The notes under the pieces: generated by a model
The model's input: only the letters and a program-made list of their open reading frames with translations
Told to the model about the DNA's origin: nothing
Databases searched by the model: none
Part shown: positions 21,700-33,044 of the stretch, piece by piece
How positions within the stretch are numbered: the first letter of the stretch is position 1
How the letters are laid out: the number at the start of each line of letters is the position of its first letter
Program-made: the position numbers and the translations under genes
NCBI RefSeq assembly: GCF_918797505.1
Contig: NC_092800.1
Location: 34,276,263 to 34,340,262, forward strand
Direction of reading: 5' to 3'
Length of the DNA: 64,000 nt
DNA from: Bemisia tabaci
Lineage: Eukaryota > Arthropoda > Insecta > Hemiptera > Aleyrodidae

Positions 21700-23600
21700 A
21701 GAGCAAGACACTAGTGAGGAACTCTTGAACTATAGGTTAATGAGCTATAGATTGTGCATAGAAATTGCCAGTCTAAAGTTTCAAGAATGAGAAAATAATC
21801 AGCCCATGAGTGGGTCCAGAATGAGGGAGAAGGAAAAGTTGAAATAATTTTACTGGAAGGAGGGATAAATGAGGTACTCACCGAATTTATTCGTACAGAA
21901 CATTCAAAAATCCCGTGAAAAAACAGCTCACAAATAAAAGCAAATTGCCATAGAAACTTCTTCACGAAATCACACACACAACGAAGAACGAGGCGCTACA
22001 GACGAGTCCGTCCAGGACAAGTTAAAAAATTCCCATGAGCCGAGTGCCGTAGGTTAAGGGCCCGTTCGCCAAAACTAATCGGAACTGTATGAATGAATTG
22101 CTCCTTTTAAAAATCAAAACAATATCGAATTGCGATATATTACACAGTTAAGATAGGGCTATGTCCTGTCGTAAGCGGCGACATACAGTCGATATCATTT
22201 CAATAATCGCCCCAATGGCCACGATAGTTGTTAGACGTTTACGGTTTCCCTGGTAACCTTTGTTTGCTATCAGCTGATATCAAGTAATATGACTAGGAAG
22301 CTCCAACCCAGTGGTTAAAGCTTCCTTAACCGCGAAAACTTTAAAATTCAAATTTTCAAATTTTGAACGTAAAGTACATTTTTTCCATCACGAGATAAAA
22401 GCACAAACAAGTTTTGAATTGTTGACTGTATCACCATGATTCCAAAAATACAATACACAACATAGCATTGACTAACAATAAAACAGTATGCAATAAAATA
22501 AAGTCATGACAAGGAACATAGCCGAAAATGGCGCCGATTCCCATCAACCAACGCGCGGTCTCTACAATGTAACATGCTGCATTGATACTCCCCAGCTGGG
22601 ACCGTCCGGAATAGCAGCTCTAGTGCAAGCACCAGAGCCGCTAAAATCAGTTTTGAAGATTTTGACGGAAAACTCTGATTGCACTGCTAAAAATGTTCCT
22701 TTCTGTGGATGGTCACATATACATTGATTTATTCTGTGAAAAGTACTACTTTTTAGTACAATGTGTCAACCATGTTTTCAGTTCCCTATGTTTACTTTCT
22801 CACGTCGCCGCCGTCCATCAGAACGGCAGAATCACGTCTCGAGGGACGTAGATATTATATATTTCGACAAATTTTGAGAGTTTTGATGTCTACGTGATTA
22901 CGTAGGTATAGGTTTTGGTATTTCGTTCCTTCACCAAATGGGTGCAATCGATAAGACAAAGTGCATGGGAAGCAGCTACTTCCTAGTCGAACCGTAAAGG
23001 TCAAATGAATTTCAAGTTATCAATTATGTCGAAGCTTTCATGATAACAAAAATCAACAGTGGAAGTATTTTAGATAACTGCGGTTGAGTATACCAATATT
23101 GAAATTGGTGAAGCCAATGTGATTATGGTGAATTCTAGATTTCTTTTTAAATAGATATTTTTTTAATCGGCAAATGCATTCAAGAATATTACAAGATGCT
23201 TGCGAGACAACTACCTAGTCGATCTCTAAAGGTCAAATTTTCCAGTTTTTGTCGATGATGTAAATTCCCCCAAAATGAACAGTGAGAGTGTTTAGATAGC
23301 TCCGGTTGAGCATTTTGATAATATCTGTACGAACCTGCCTTTTCCTCCTCGAATATCAACTACTTATCGTTTTTGTTTACTTAACTTTTAATTTTCTCGC
23401 GGCGACTTTTAATCGATGTAAATCGTTAAAAGCAGTGATTTAACCTTATCGGGCGCCACGTGCCAAATACACCTAAAAGTCAGGATTTGCCGCCTAAAAA
23501 TGAAAGACTTAGGATTTAATGCCATAAAAATTAAATGCAAAATTTCTTGCTGCATTGTGAAAATACCTCTTGGTCTACTAAAAATTGCCGATGACTCAAA
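21700..23600. other. No gene; diverged direct repeats at 22963-23110 and 23190-23320
   Basis: Two stretches share CTACxTAGTCGA, TAAAGGTCAAAT, ACAGTG and TTTAGATA-CT-CGGTTGAG in the same order about 230 bp apart. They look like an old tandem duplication. No ORF is supported. Confidence 0.4.
22614..22641. repeat. 28-bp hairpin, copy 2
   Basis: GCAGCTCTAGTGC AAG CACCAGAGCCGC repeats the hairpin of 21665-21692 with one change. The sequence around the two is otherwise different. Confidence 0.6.
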
Positions 23601-23609
23601 ACGTTAGCC

Positions 23610-24165
23610 ATGGCTTCTTTAGTTAAAGCCAATAAATGTGGTTTAATAATTTTAACTTCCGCCGCCACGCCGCGCTGACCGCACTGTGTTTGGCGCAATG
23701 CGTGAAGTATTCCTACATTATTGGAGGCGCTATGCGTTTCATGCCGGCCAACCGCTGCTGGACGCACTATGTTTGACGCAATGCGTGAAGTATTCATGCA
23801 GTCTTGTAGGCGCTAATATGTGTTACATGCCGACCGCCGCGCCGCGCCGAGGGTTTCTCCTTTTCATCTCAAGTTCTCGTCATCATTGCTCTCTGCGCCG
23901 CGCCGTTCCAGGCCAAATTGCGTGTTTAGTTTCTCTCTTAACTCGACTAATCAAAGGGGCTGTCTCTTGTATTACCGAAAGACGGAAAAATTAGAAATTA
24001 CCATACTCTCAGGAAATGAGAGATTTTGTCGCCTTTTCTCGTTTGTAATTTTTTTTCTGAATCCCAATTTTTTATAGCTACACTTAAACAAATTGAAAAA
24101 TTTGCCGCCCTCTAAATTTGCCTCTATGGGCCGCGGCCCATGTCCTCCAAAATCCGGGCCTGACC
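23610..24165. repeat. Family D repeat (copy 2)
   Basis: The copy starts near TTTAATAATTTTAACTTCCG, holds two 79-bp units, and ends near AATCCGGGCCTG. ORFs through it (for example 23820-24077) recur in other copies only because the repeat does. Confidence 0.75.
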
Positions 24166-24313
24166 AACCCCCTTCGTCAAAACTAGTTTTATCCGGTGAA
24201 TTCTACAATCCACTGATGATTTCGGATTCTCACTGTAAAACCGATATCATATAGCCCAGCATGATATCATGTATCAGTGTAGATTCATGTATCATGAAGG
24301 TGATGGAGCCCTA

Positions 24314-24700
24314 CTGCCGTGCTAAGGAAGAACGCCGTATGAACAGTCGAGAGTTGCCAAATTTCCTCGGAAAACTTTTATTTTAGAGAAAAAATATGAA
24401 TATTTTTCCTCGAAATTTTCAGACACTTTCAATCAAACTACCAAAGAAAATATTAGGTACTAAATTATGTACTATTATGGTAAATTATGGTAATTATGGT
24501 TAGGTAATATTATGTACTAAATTATGTAAGTAAAAAAATTATGAGCATCAAGGTTCCTGTTTTAATCCTCATTTTATTAAAGAAAATATCTGAGAAATTG
24601 GCAGAAAAATATTCAAAAAATTTCCTGAAAATTAGTGATTTCCCGGAGGAAATTTGGCAACGCCTGAAGGCTCATACGGCGTTTTTCCTTAGCACAGGAG
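24314..24700. mobile_element. Family A MITE (copy 5) with internal expansion
   Basis: The ends are CTGCCGTGCTAAGGAAGAAC and TTTTTCCTTAGCACAGGAG, flanked by CCTA (24310-24313 and 24701-24704). The middle (about 24455-24590) carries extra ATTATGGTAA-type tandem sequence absent from other copies. Confidence 0.85.
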
Positions 24701-24704
24701 CCTA

Positions 24705-25089
24705 GATCCGCGGAAGCATCGGTATTCTAGAATACGAGTACCAGTAACGGGTTGAAAGCTCGAAGTCGGAACTTGGCTACCATGGTGGATGAACAAGTAA
24801 CGGATAGTGAACGGGATTGAGTCAAGTTATACAAGCCCAAGAAAGAAGAGGTGACAAAAACAAGAAGAATAATTCTTACGAAATCATTCGCATGCCAAGT
24901 CCATCGCCGCGCCGGTGCATTTGGCTGGCCGTTGTGTCAATCGGCTCAATTGCTTGTGTCACCTGTGTCCCCTATGTCATGTGTCATTATTCCTTGGCTC
25001 ACTTACCGATACTCACCGTTTGAATTCAAACAGTGTCCAATTCATTAGCTTGCAGGGCGCGATCCAGTTATGAACCTTCCCCTGTCTCT
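24705..25089. other. No gene recognised
   Basis: Two overlapping ORFs near 24817-25048 have no recognisable domain. Confidence 0.35.
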
Positions 25090-25364
25090 GCGGGCCGATT
25101 TTTGAAATTGATAGATAAAACTATAGACAAAGTAGACATACGGAGTATGGAACGATCCTATTGGTTGAAGTGGGTGGTTCCTATAGACTAAGGGAGAAAA
25201 TGGTGTATTAACTGTAGGGTCTCTCGTGGGTTCCCGTTAATTAGTTTATTACCTACCTCTTTTGTCAATTGCAAGCACCCGCTTCCACCAATAGGATCCC
25301 TCCATACCCCTTTCGTCTTCTTTGTCTATTAGCTTTGTCTATCAATTTCAAAAATCGGCACGCT
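25090..25364. mobile_element. Family C MITE
   Basis: GCGGGCCGATTTTTGAAATT on the left is mirrored by AATTTCAAAAATCGGCACGC on the right. The internal arms (ACAAAGTAGACAT and TCTTCTTTGTC) also mirror. Confidence 0.8.
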
Positions 25365-25499
25365 GCTGCACTGTGAACGGTAAAGGAAGACAAAAATTGC
25401 AGTCTCTCAAAGTGCAAGCGGTAAATGAGTTTGGTCTACGAGGAAAGGTCTTTGCTTATCGTATATTACTCTAAAATATAAAATATTAAGAGTAACGCG

Positions 25500-26524
25500 T
25501 AGTATGAGGGCCCCTTAACGCAGATCCGGTCACATTTTTAAGCCAATTTTTAGACAATTTATTTTAATTCAATCAAAAATATCTAATTTTTAGGATAAAT
25601 ATTTATAATATATCCTCAAAAATATACATTTTATCCAGGGAAATTTGGTGACGTTCGATGATGGCTCATACGGCATTCTTTCTTACCACCAGTCCCTCCC
25701 CTTAGCCAGCATGAACATCCAAGTGGCGTCAAGTGGTCGGGGAATATAGGAGGACCAGAACCTCCCCCCGGCGTTTTAAAAGACCCAGACAAACAAGAAA
25801 AATTGATCGAATTGCTGAAAAATTGATTTTTTTCTTTACTTAGGTATTATACTACGGGTCTTATCAAGCCACTCCCCCCCCCCCCCCGGTTTTAATGAAA
25901 TGAAGTTACTGCAGGCATCGATGGGGAATCAATAAAAAATTGGAGAGGGAGTGAACGGTGCTTGGCTTATCCACGAGGCCGCTCTAGCGCGACGCGACGT
26001 CATCTTGCGGTTCGATGCATTCGGTTTCATCAGTGAAAGTTTGCACGTGACTTTGGTTAATTCGCGATGACCACGGCAGACCGCCACCGCCACGGCACCG
26101 CCTTGTCACTGCCGCACGCCAGCGCCGTTCCTCATTCCATTGCCTCCCTCGCCCCCCTCCACCCCCACGCGCTGCGCCTGCTCAGCACGGTCGGTGTATG
26201 AACTTTTGCGTTCGCACATTTCAAGAATATCAATGGAGATGTTGCATGTGTGAGGAATTTGCGATTTGACTACTGATTTTTATGTAAAAGTTCGCGAGAA
26301 ACACGATGGTGCCACTGGTTTTCTCTGAAATCAACTCCCAAGCTCAAAAAAAGCTCTCAAGTTGAGGCCAAAATGGAGGGGATATCCCACGCTATCCTGA
26401 GAGTCCACCTTAACATCAAGACAAACTCTCCATTTGGCTCTTTTTTCTGAATTGATTTCACCAATAGGAAACGCGAGAAGGAACCAACTGCCCTCTACTT
26501 TTGTTTCCTTTCTCTGCATTGATT
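25500..26524. other. No gene; degenerate family A right part at about 25505-25690
   Basis: GGAAATTTGGTGACG and GGCTCATACGGCATTCTTTC identify a decayed family A end. A C run of about 13 bases lies near 25876. Positions 25975-26200 are GC-rich without a supported ORF. Confidence 0.4.
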
Positions 26525-26558
26525 TGTGAATTTTTTTTTGTGCTGCCGATAAAATTCG

Positions 26559-26700
26559 ATGAAATTTTCAAACAGATTCAACCAACTATTTCTTCGTAAA
26601 AAAATAATTTGGCGGTGGAGATTTGTAAACGTCGCAAGGCGCATGTGATACTTGCCGAGCCGGAAGGTGACGACATGGCATCATTCGTATATTACTTATA
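26559..26700. repeat. Dispersed repeat O, copy 2
   Basis: AAATTTTCAAACAGATTCAA...GGCGGTGGAGA...AAACGTCGCAAGG matches 3840-3965. Confidence 0.5.
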
Positions 26701-26719
26701 TGAAGTCCTCTACTAGCAC

Positions 26720-28712
26720 GGTAGGAAGTCCTCTCTTGATCGTAGCCACAATTTGGTCTGAGTAAACATTCCTTAATTATGTTTAAACTCCTCGATTGAT
26801 TATTTTTCTAACACGCGGCACTTATAACGTTCGTTCTTTGATAAGTATTTTTCTACAGTTCCGGAGGCTACTCTGTCGCAACCCGGAATCAAAGCCTCAA
26901 CAAACCAACAATTTGGCTGTTACCGCATAAAGTAAAAGTTAGATAAGTGTGAGCTGCTATCAATCAGAGCAGCGGCAACTTGAGTCAACTTTGTTTTTTA
27001 ATCTGTTGAATTTAATTAAGATAAGTTGCCGCTTCTGCAGGCCATGCGGAAACGAAGTTTTGATTTTAAGCTATCGAGCTGATTGATGGGGATTTATTAG
27101 TGTGTTTTTATCGCAACTGTGACGAAGGTTTTTAGATCGAAAGTATGACTCTCCTTTCAGCGCGACTAATAAAATCACACGCCAGACGTTCAAAACGACC
27201 ATTTGTGCCTCAAAAATCTAGGATATCATTCCACAATATTAATTTATGCATCGATGTTAATAAACCAAAAATGAAATTTACTGTTTCCCTGTAAATTTTG
27301 CAGAGTCCCAATTTGTTCCTTATCACCCGCAGGAGGAAAAAAGGCTCTAAAAATATTCCAAATGATTTCAAAACGTATGACTGTTACTTTTTTCCACGTA
27401 AAATTTTTGGCAAGACATATTTCTACGAGGCTTTTTTCCCATAGAGTTTTTTAGCGAGCAAGTTTTCGTCCAATTTTAGCGATTAGCAACTAGCCAAAAG
27501 AATAGTGCATATTTTCCCGACACTCGCATTATTTAGCAACGCTGCAGCGATGCTACACGGCTCGCCCAAAAGCCAATAAAGATTGTAAAAATCAACGCGA
27601 TTGTATTTACAACGCAGACATCTCTCGATTGAGCACAGGGAAGAATTTCATGAGCCGCTGCCCACGGCGTACTATGGTCCAAAACTCATGAATAGGAAGA
27701 AATAAGTCGGATAATGACTGAAAGATCACGAAAGTTTCGCTATGGATTTTTTTTGAGTCGCCAATTTCGAATTTGATGTCATATTGTCACGATTTTAACA
27801 CCCGGAACCATTAATTGTGGGCAAATTTATGGCACGCTGCGGCGCGGCGCGGTGTGCTGCCAGCCAGCTGCCAGCTCGAAACGCTCATTGGCGCCTGCAA
27901 ACCTAAGGGGATACTTCAAGCATTGCGCAATGCGTGAAGTAGCCCCTTAGGTTTGTAGGTGTCAGTGCGCGTCACGCCGCGCCGCGGCGCTCCCGGCGGG
28001 CGGGTGGCGATCGGTGAACGGTTTCTAGCGGGGAGAGCTCCCTGGCGGAGAAACTCGCATATCGTTTACATTTTCTTTTTTAAATTTTTGACTTTTAAAA
28101 TTACACACTAGTCGTGTGAAGTATTAAGTGAACTCTTAACGCTAGATGAAGTGTAATAATGAAAGGCAGGCCGTGCAAAGGTAAAATTTTGACAGCAAAC
28201 TCACTTCATACTCCGCTGACTCCGCTGTTGGAAAGGAGTTGGACATGTTTGTCATTTGTACGGAAAAAATCGGGGGAAAAGGCGGATTAACAGCCTACCG
28301 ATGGAATTTGTCAGGTTACATTTAATTATCAATCGTACCATCATGGTGCAATTATGTGTTTTTCTAAAGATTTCGTTTTCTTCTAGAAATAGCAAAACCT
28401 CTGTGAATGTCTGCTTTGCGACCTGTATGGATCTGCAACATTATCTAGAAATTCACGGGAATTGCCGAAAATAGTACGCATACAAAGTAGTGCACAAATA
28501 ATTATATTTATACATAACTGTATAAATTTCGATACTGAATTTTTCAAATTCTTCAATATTTTGAAATATGTTTGGTGCATTTATAGAGCAAAACGGTAGG
28601 AGATATCGTAGATTTTACGAATTCTCACTTTCAAATCACTGAAAAATGGGTTCCATCAGAGTTCCTCGTTAGAGACTTACAAACTTTTGTCAGGTGTTAA
28701 AGTTTGGCAATC
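26720..28712. repeat. No gene; palindromic family D-like unit at about 27830-27990
   Basis: Around 27895-27965, CAAACCTAAGGGG...CTTCAAGCATTGCGCAATGC mirrors GTGAAGTAGCCCCTTAGGTT, and the core CGCAATGCGTGAAGTA is that of the family D 79-bp unit. The flanks are GC-rich (CGGCGCGGCGCGG). The rest of the stretch has no supported feature. Confidence 0.45.
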
Positions 28713-28988
28713 GGCGGACTGATTGTTGAAATTGATAGACAAAGCTATAGACAAAAAGGACATAAGGAGTATAGAGAGATCCTATTGGTTGAAATCGGTG
28801 GTTCTCATAGACTAAGGGAGAAATTTAATAGACTAACTATACATTCTTTCATGGGTTGCCGTTAGTTAGTCTATTACCTGCCTCCTCTGTCCATTGCAAC
28901 CACCCGCTTCTACCAATAAGAACCCTCCGTATCTGTTTTGTCTTCTTTGTCTACAGCTTTGTCTATAGGTTTCAATAATCGGCCTGCT
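28713..28988. mobile_element. Family C MITE
   Basis: GATTGTTGAAATTGATAGAC at the left is mirrored by TCTATAGGTTTCAATAATCG at the right. The internal arms AATAGACTAACTA and TTAGTTAGTCTATT mirror. Confidence 0.8.
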
Positions 28989-29240
28989 GCTTAGTCATTT
29001 GATAAAATGCCTGATTTTGATTTTTGCATGCGGACAGAGTGATATTATCCGCCGAGGAAGGTCGCTCCACGAGCTTCCGATAGAGTTCCGATGAAAGGAC
29101 CGTCGGAGCTAACATCAACGTCCTCGTCTTTTCATCTTTTCATAATCAGGAGGATTTTTCTAACGGGAAATCTCCTCCTTCCCCGCGGCCTACTTTCCGT
29201 TTCCCGAAACTCCTCGCGTTCCGAAGTGTCGCGCGTCGCG

Positions 29241-29479
29241 GCGCACGGTGGATCGAGTCAATAAGAGAGGTCGGACACAATTTGGAAACTTTGAACGCCT
29301 ATAACTCCGCTTATACGAACTCTAGAGGCTCTATAAGTGGATCCAATAGTTTTACCGTGAAATTTTCTTTCAGAAACACCCCTTAAATTTTAAAATGTGA
29401 CGAAATAAACATCAAAATTTGCAGTTTTAGTCATAAATTTCATGTCCGACCTCTCTCATTGACTCGATCCAGTGTGCGG
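29241..29479. mobile_element. Family E MITE (copy 2)
   Basis: GCGCACGGTGGATCGAGTCA is mirrored by TGACTCGATCCAGTGTGCG. The body (GAAACACCCCTTAAATTTTA) matches the other copies. Confidence 0.8.
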
Positions 29480-29597
29480 CGGCGCTCAATGCGGACCTTT
29501 GTGGACAAAAATAAAAAATTGACAGCTCGACATCTAAATATTTTTATCGTGTTTGTCATCTTAAAGATATTCCTGACTCACGGTGAGGGTTAATTTT

Positions 29598-30430
29598 CAA
29601 AGAGGTGTGTGAAAAAACGGCCAAAAATGCCTCAAAGCATTTTCGAATTTTGATCACTTGGGGCGATACAGTAGCTTCCCAGACGCCCAAAACCGGTCAC
29701 CGTTTTGCTTAGAAGCGCCGGGTTGCGACGTTGCCATTTTTGAAAGTGGAAACCTTTAAAAATTCATATCTCCGCCGCATCTCAACCGATTTCAATGAAC
29801 TTTTTTTTAAAATGTTCCTCTTAAATAGAGCTTTCTAGTGGTGTATAGTTTTCTGGGGTTTACTTGGCTTTAAGTGGCACTTACGCGGTTTTAGCAGTTC
29901 TTGATAGACACAAAAATTTAGTTTTTATTTTACCACGATCGTGGAATCGACGGAATCTAAACAAAAACCAGTCTAAATGAAAGTTCAGATTCTCACCTTT
30001 CTAACGAGCACAAGATCATCCCGGGGAAACGTTTAGTTTCCGAGATATGACCGCTCAAAGTTGGTCACATGCGCTTTCGCGCAATGTGAATGCGCCTTAT
30101 CACTAAGTCATTCGCGAACTGGGGGTCCCTTATGTTCAATTTACGTTGAAATAATTACACAGAGCAGTAAGGTGTACAACACGAGCCGTATTTTCACCTT
30201 CGGCTTCTGATGTGCGACGTTGCCATTTTTTTAAGTGGAAACTCTTAAAAATGCATAACTCCGCTGCATTTCAACCGATTTCAATGAACTTTTTTTAAAA
30301 ATGTTCCTCTTGAATAGAGCTTTCTAATGGTATTTAGGTCTCTGGCTTTTATTGACTTTAGGGCGGCACTTAGGTCGTTTATATGGTTCTTTGCAGAGAT
30401 TTTTCATATAAAAAATAGTGTTGCTATTTT
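29598..30430 (+). repeat. Left arm of a long inverted repeat
   Basis: The 833-bp arm is nearly identical to the reverse complement of 30702-31536. The arm itself holds two diverged copies of a unit of about 190 bp (29705-29910 and 30210-30400; shared CAACCGATTTCAATGAACTT and AATAGAGCTTTCTA). Confidence 0.92.
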
Positions 30431-30701
30431 TTATTTTTTATTTTTTTTTCCACGGGTTGTGGGAGGGTTTGAAATGGCAAAATTTAAAAGAAAGAACTTT
30501 GAAAAAAGGGATTCTTTTAATCACTATTCTTACGTGTACAAATATTGAAAGCGACGCTCTCATTGTACAAGAGAAGTTGGTGTTGCTAATTTACCAAGAT
30601 TTTTGAATTATACTTTAAGCGATGGTGATCTTCCGATCTAGTTTGAATGTTAAAATAAATCGGGGAAAATACAGACCCCCTTCCGAAAAAAAAAAAAAAA
30701 A
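30431..30701. other. Spacer of the long inverted repeat
   Basis: This spacer of about 270 bp is AT-rich, with a T-rich left edge and an A run of about 24 at the right edge. It has no gene. Together with the arms it would form the loop of a hairpin. Confidence 0.8.
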
Positions 30702-31536
30702 AAAAAAATAGCAACACTATTTTTATATGAAAAATCTCTGCAAAGAACCATATAAACGACCTAAGTGCCGCCCTAAAGTCAATAAAAGCCAGAGACCTAA
30801 ATACCATTAGAAAGCTCTATTCAAGAGGAACATTTTTAAAAAAAGTTCATTGAAATCGGTTGAAATGCAGCGGAGTTATGCATTTTTAAGAGTTTCCACT
30901 TAAAAAAATGGCAACGTCGCACATCAGAAGCCGAAGGTGAAAATACGGCTCGTGTTGTACACCTTACTGCTCTGTGTAATTATTTCAACGTAAATTGAAC
31001 ATAAGGGACCCCCAGTTCGCGAATGACTTAGTGATAAGGCGCATTCACATTGCGCGAAAGCGCATGTGACCAACTTTGAGCGGTCATATCTCGGAAACTA
31101 AACGTTTCCCCGGGATGATCTTGTGCTCGTTAGAAAGGTGAGAATCTGAACTTTCATTTAGACTGGTTTTTGTTTAGATTCCGTCGATTCCACGATCGTG
31201 GTAAAATAAAAACTAAATTTTTGTGTCTATCAAGAACTGCTAAAACCGCGTAAGTGCCACTTAAAGCCAAGTAAACCCCAGAAAACTATACACCACTAGA
31301 AAGCTCTATTTAAGAGGAACATTTTAAAAAAAAGTTCATTGAAATCGGTTGAGATGCGGCGGAGATATGAATTTTTAAAGGTTTCCACTTTCAAAAATGG
31401 CAACGTCGCAACCCGGCGCTTCTAAGCAAAACGGTGACCGGTTTTGGGCGTCTGGGAAGCTACTGTATCGCCCCAAGTGATCAAAATTCGAAAATGCCTT
31501 GAGGCATTTTTGGCCGTTTTTTCACACACCTCTTTG
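30702..31536 (-). repeat. Right arm of the long inverted repeat
   Basis: This is the reverse complement of 29598-30430 with only a few differences seen by eye (for example CAAAGCATTT against CAAGGCATTT). Confidence 0.92.
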
Positions 31537-32277
31537 TCGCCCAAAATTAGTTCAAATTTGGTTGAAAAGTGGGCGGAAAATGGGCCGAGAATCACTGGTC
31601 CATAAGAAATACGAAGGAAAAAACAACAACTTCAAATAAAGATTTCTCGCTTGAAACGCAATGTGCTCTGAGTGGTTGACATTTTCTTAATCCTCACATA
31701 TCCAACTCCAATTCCACCAAAAAGATCTTGCGACTTTTTGCGACTATCATAGATATTTAAAGTAAAAAATGTGGTAATTTCGTGTGAATTCATGATTTCT
31801 ATGCAGACCCCGTTGGTAGTCATAGATTTGGCGGAAAAGTCTAGCTTTCCCGCCAAAGTCCCATCTTCTTATTGAGGCCTAAAAGTGTATTCCGAAAGAT
31901 TTTGGAACTTCAAAATCAGACAACGGCAGAAATTACACAGGAATTGATACCTCAAAAACCTATATCTGCTTCATTTGAGTTCTGCTGTGTCGGTGAGGTC
32001 ATTTCGAGGTTTTTTGGACCGCCATTTTGTATTTGGGATCAACAATTCATGTTAAGAGTATGTTTGGCTTCAAAAACGGACTCTACGGCAAAAATTACAT
32101 CTAATTCGACATTCGTTTTGTCCAAATCTCTTTTCTTCATCTTTGTTACGAGTGGTGTCCGCTTTATCCATTAGGAGGCCGCACTGTGCGGCGCCGGCGC
32201 ATGACCAATTTAATTTGCGGTCGTTACCGTTTGTGTTAGTTAGTGTGCCATGTGTCGAGGTCTCATTGTGATCTCCG
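31537..32277. other. No gene recognised
   Basis: Overlapping ORFs near 31632-32285 lie on both strands without recognisable domains. Confidence 0.35.
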
Positions 32278-32515
32278 TCGCACATTGGATCGAGTCAGTT
32301 GGAGTGGTCGGACATGAAATTTTTGACTAAAATTGCAAATTTTGATGTTATTTCATTACATTTAAATTTTAAGGGGTCCTTTTGAAAGAAAATTTTACGA
32401 GGAAACCGATCGACCCACTTTCAGAACCTCAAAAGTTTATATAAATAGAGTTATAAGCTTTTAAAGTCTCCAAATTTTGTCCGACCTCTCCTATTGATTC
32501 GATCCACTGTGCGTC
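32278..32515. mobile_element. Family E MITE (copy 3)
   Basis: TCGCACATTGGATCGAGTCA is mirrored by TTGATTCGATCCACTGTGCG. The body TAAATTTTAAGGGGTCCTTT matches the family. Confidence 0.8.
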
Positions 32516-32592
32516 GGTGCGGATGCAATATGATCAATGTCCGAGTCTATAGCTTGGACAGAATTAAGTGAAAAATATCTAATCATAGTGTG

Positions 32593-32841
32593 CTGCCGTG
32601 CTAACGAAAAACGCCGTACGATCCTTCAAGCGTTGCCGATTTCCTTCGATAAAATACGAAATTACTGCAAAAATTCAGAGAAATTTTTTTTCACTTGTCT
32701 CAGTCAAAATTGGTCGCAATTAAATCTAACATATGTGAAAATTGCAAGAAAAAATATGCATAACTTTTTGCACAAATAAATATTTTTTGATTGAAATTTG
32801 GCAACATTTTGAAGCGCATACGGCGTTTTCCCTTGGCGCGG
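32593..32841. mobile_element. Family A MITE (copy 6), diverged
   Basis: CTGCCGTGCTAACGAAAAAC at the left, and TTTGGCAACATTTTGAAGCG with ATACGGCGTTTTCCCTTGGC at the right. No clean 4-bp duplication is seen. Confidence 0.65.
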
Positions 32842-32975
32842 ATGTTTGGGCATCTACAATAAAAAGGACCTCAGTCTATAAACACGCAAAATTGAATTTT
32901 GATACAGCGAATCGATTACTGCAATCATGTGTGTGTCTACTGGATAAGACTGGTCACATGTAAGTCACATGTGGA

Positions 32976-33044
32976 CGCATTTATGCCAAAAGGAACTATG
33001 TTACACGCAAACCCTATGCTACATAGTTCCTTTTAGCATAAAAA
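32976..33044. repeat. Short hairpin repeat N, copy 1
   Basis: ATGCCAAAAGGAACTATG is mirrored by ACATAGTTCCTTTTAGCAT. A related hairpin lies at 36990-37044. Confidence 0.55.

Noticed and set aside
23686..24077. ORFs shared between 18990-19470, 23640-24165 and 40470-40731
   Set aside because: They follow the family D repeat and its 79-bp unit; frames are not conserved between copies.
30327..30807. Two ORFs on opposite strands with identical starts (MVFRSLAFIDFRAALRSF)
   Set aside because: They are mirror images produced by the long inverted repeat, not duplicated genes.
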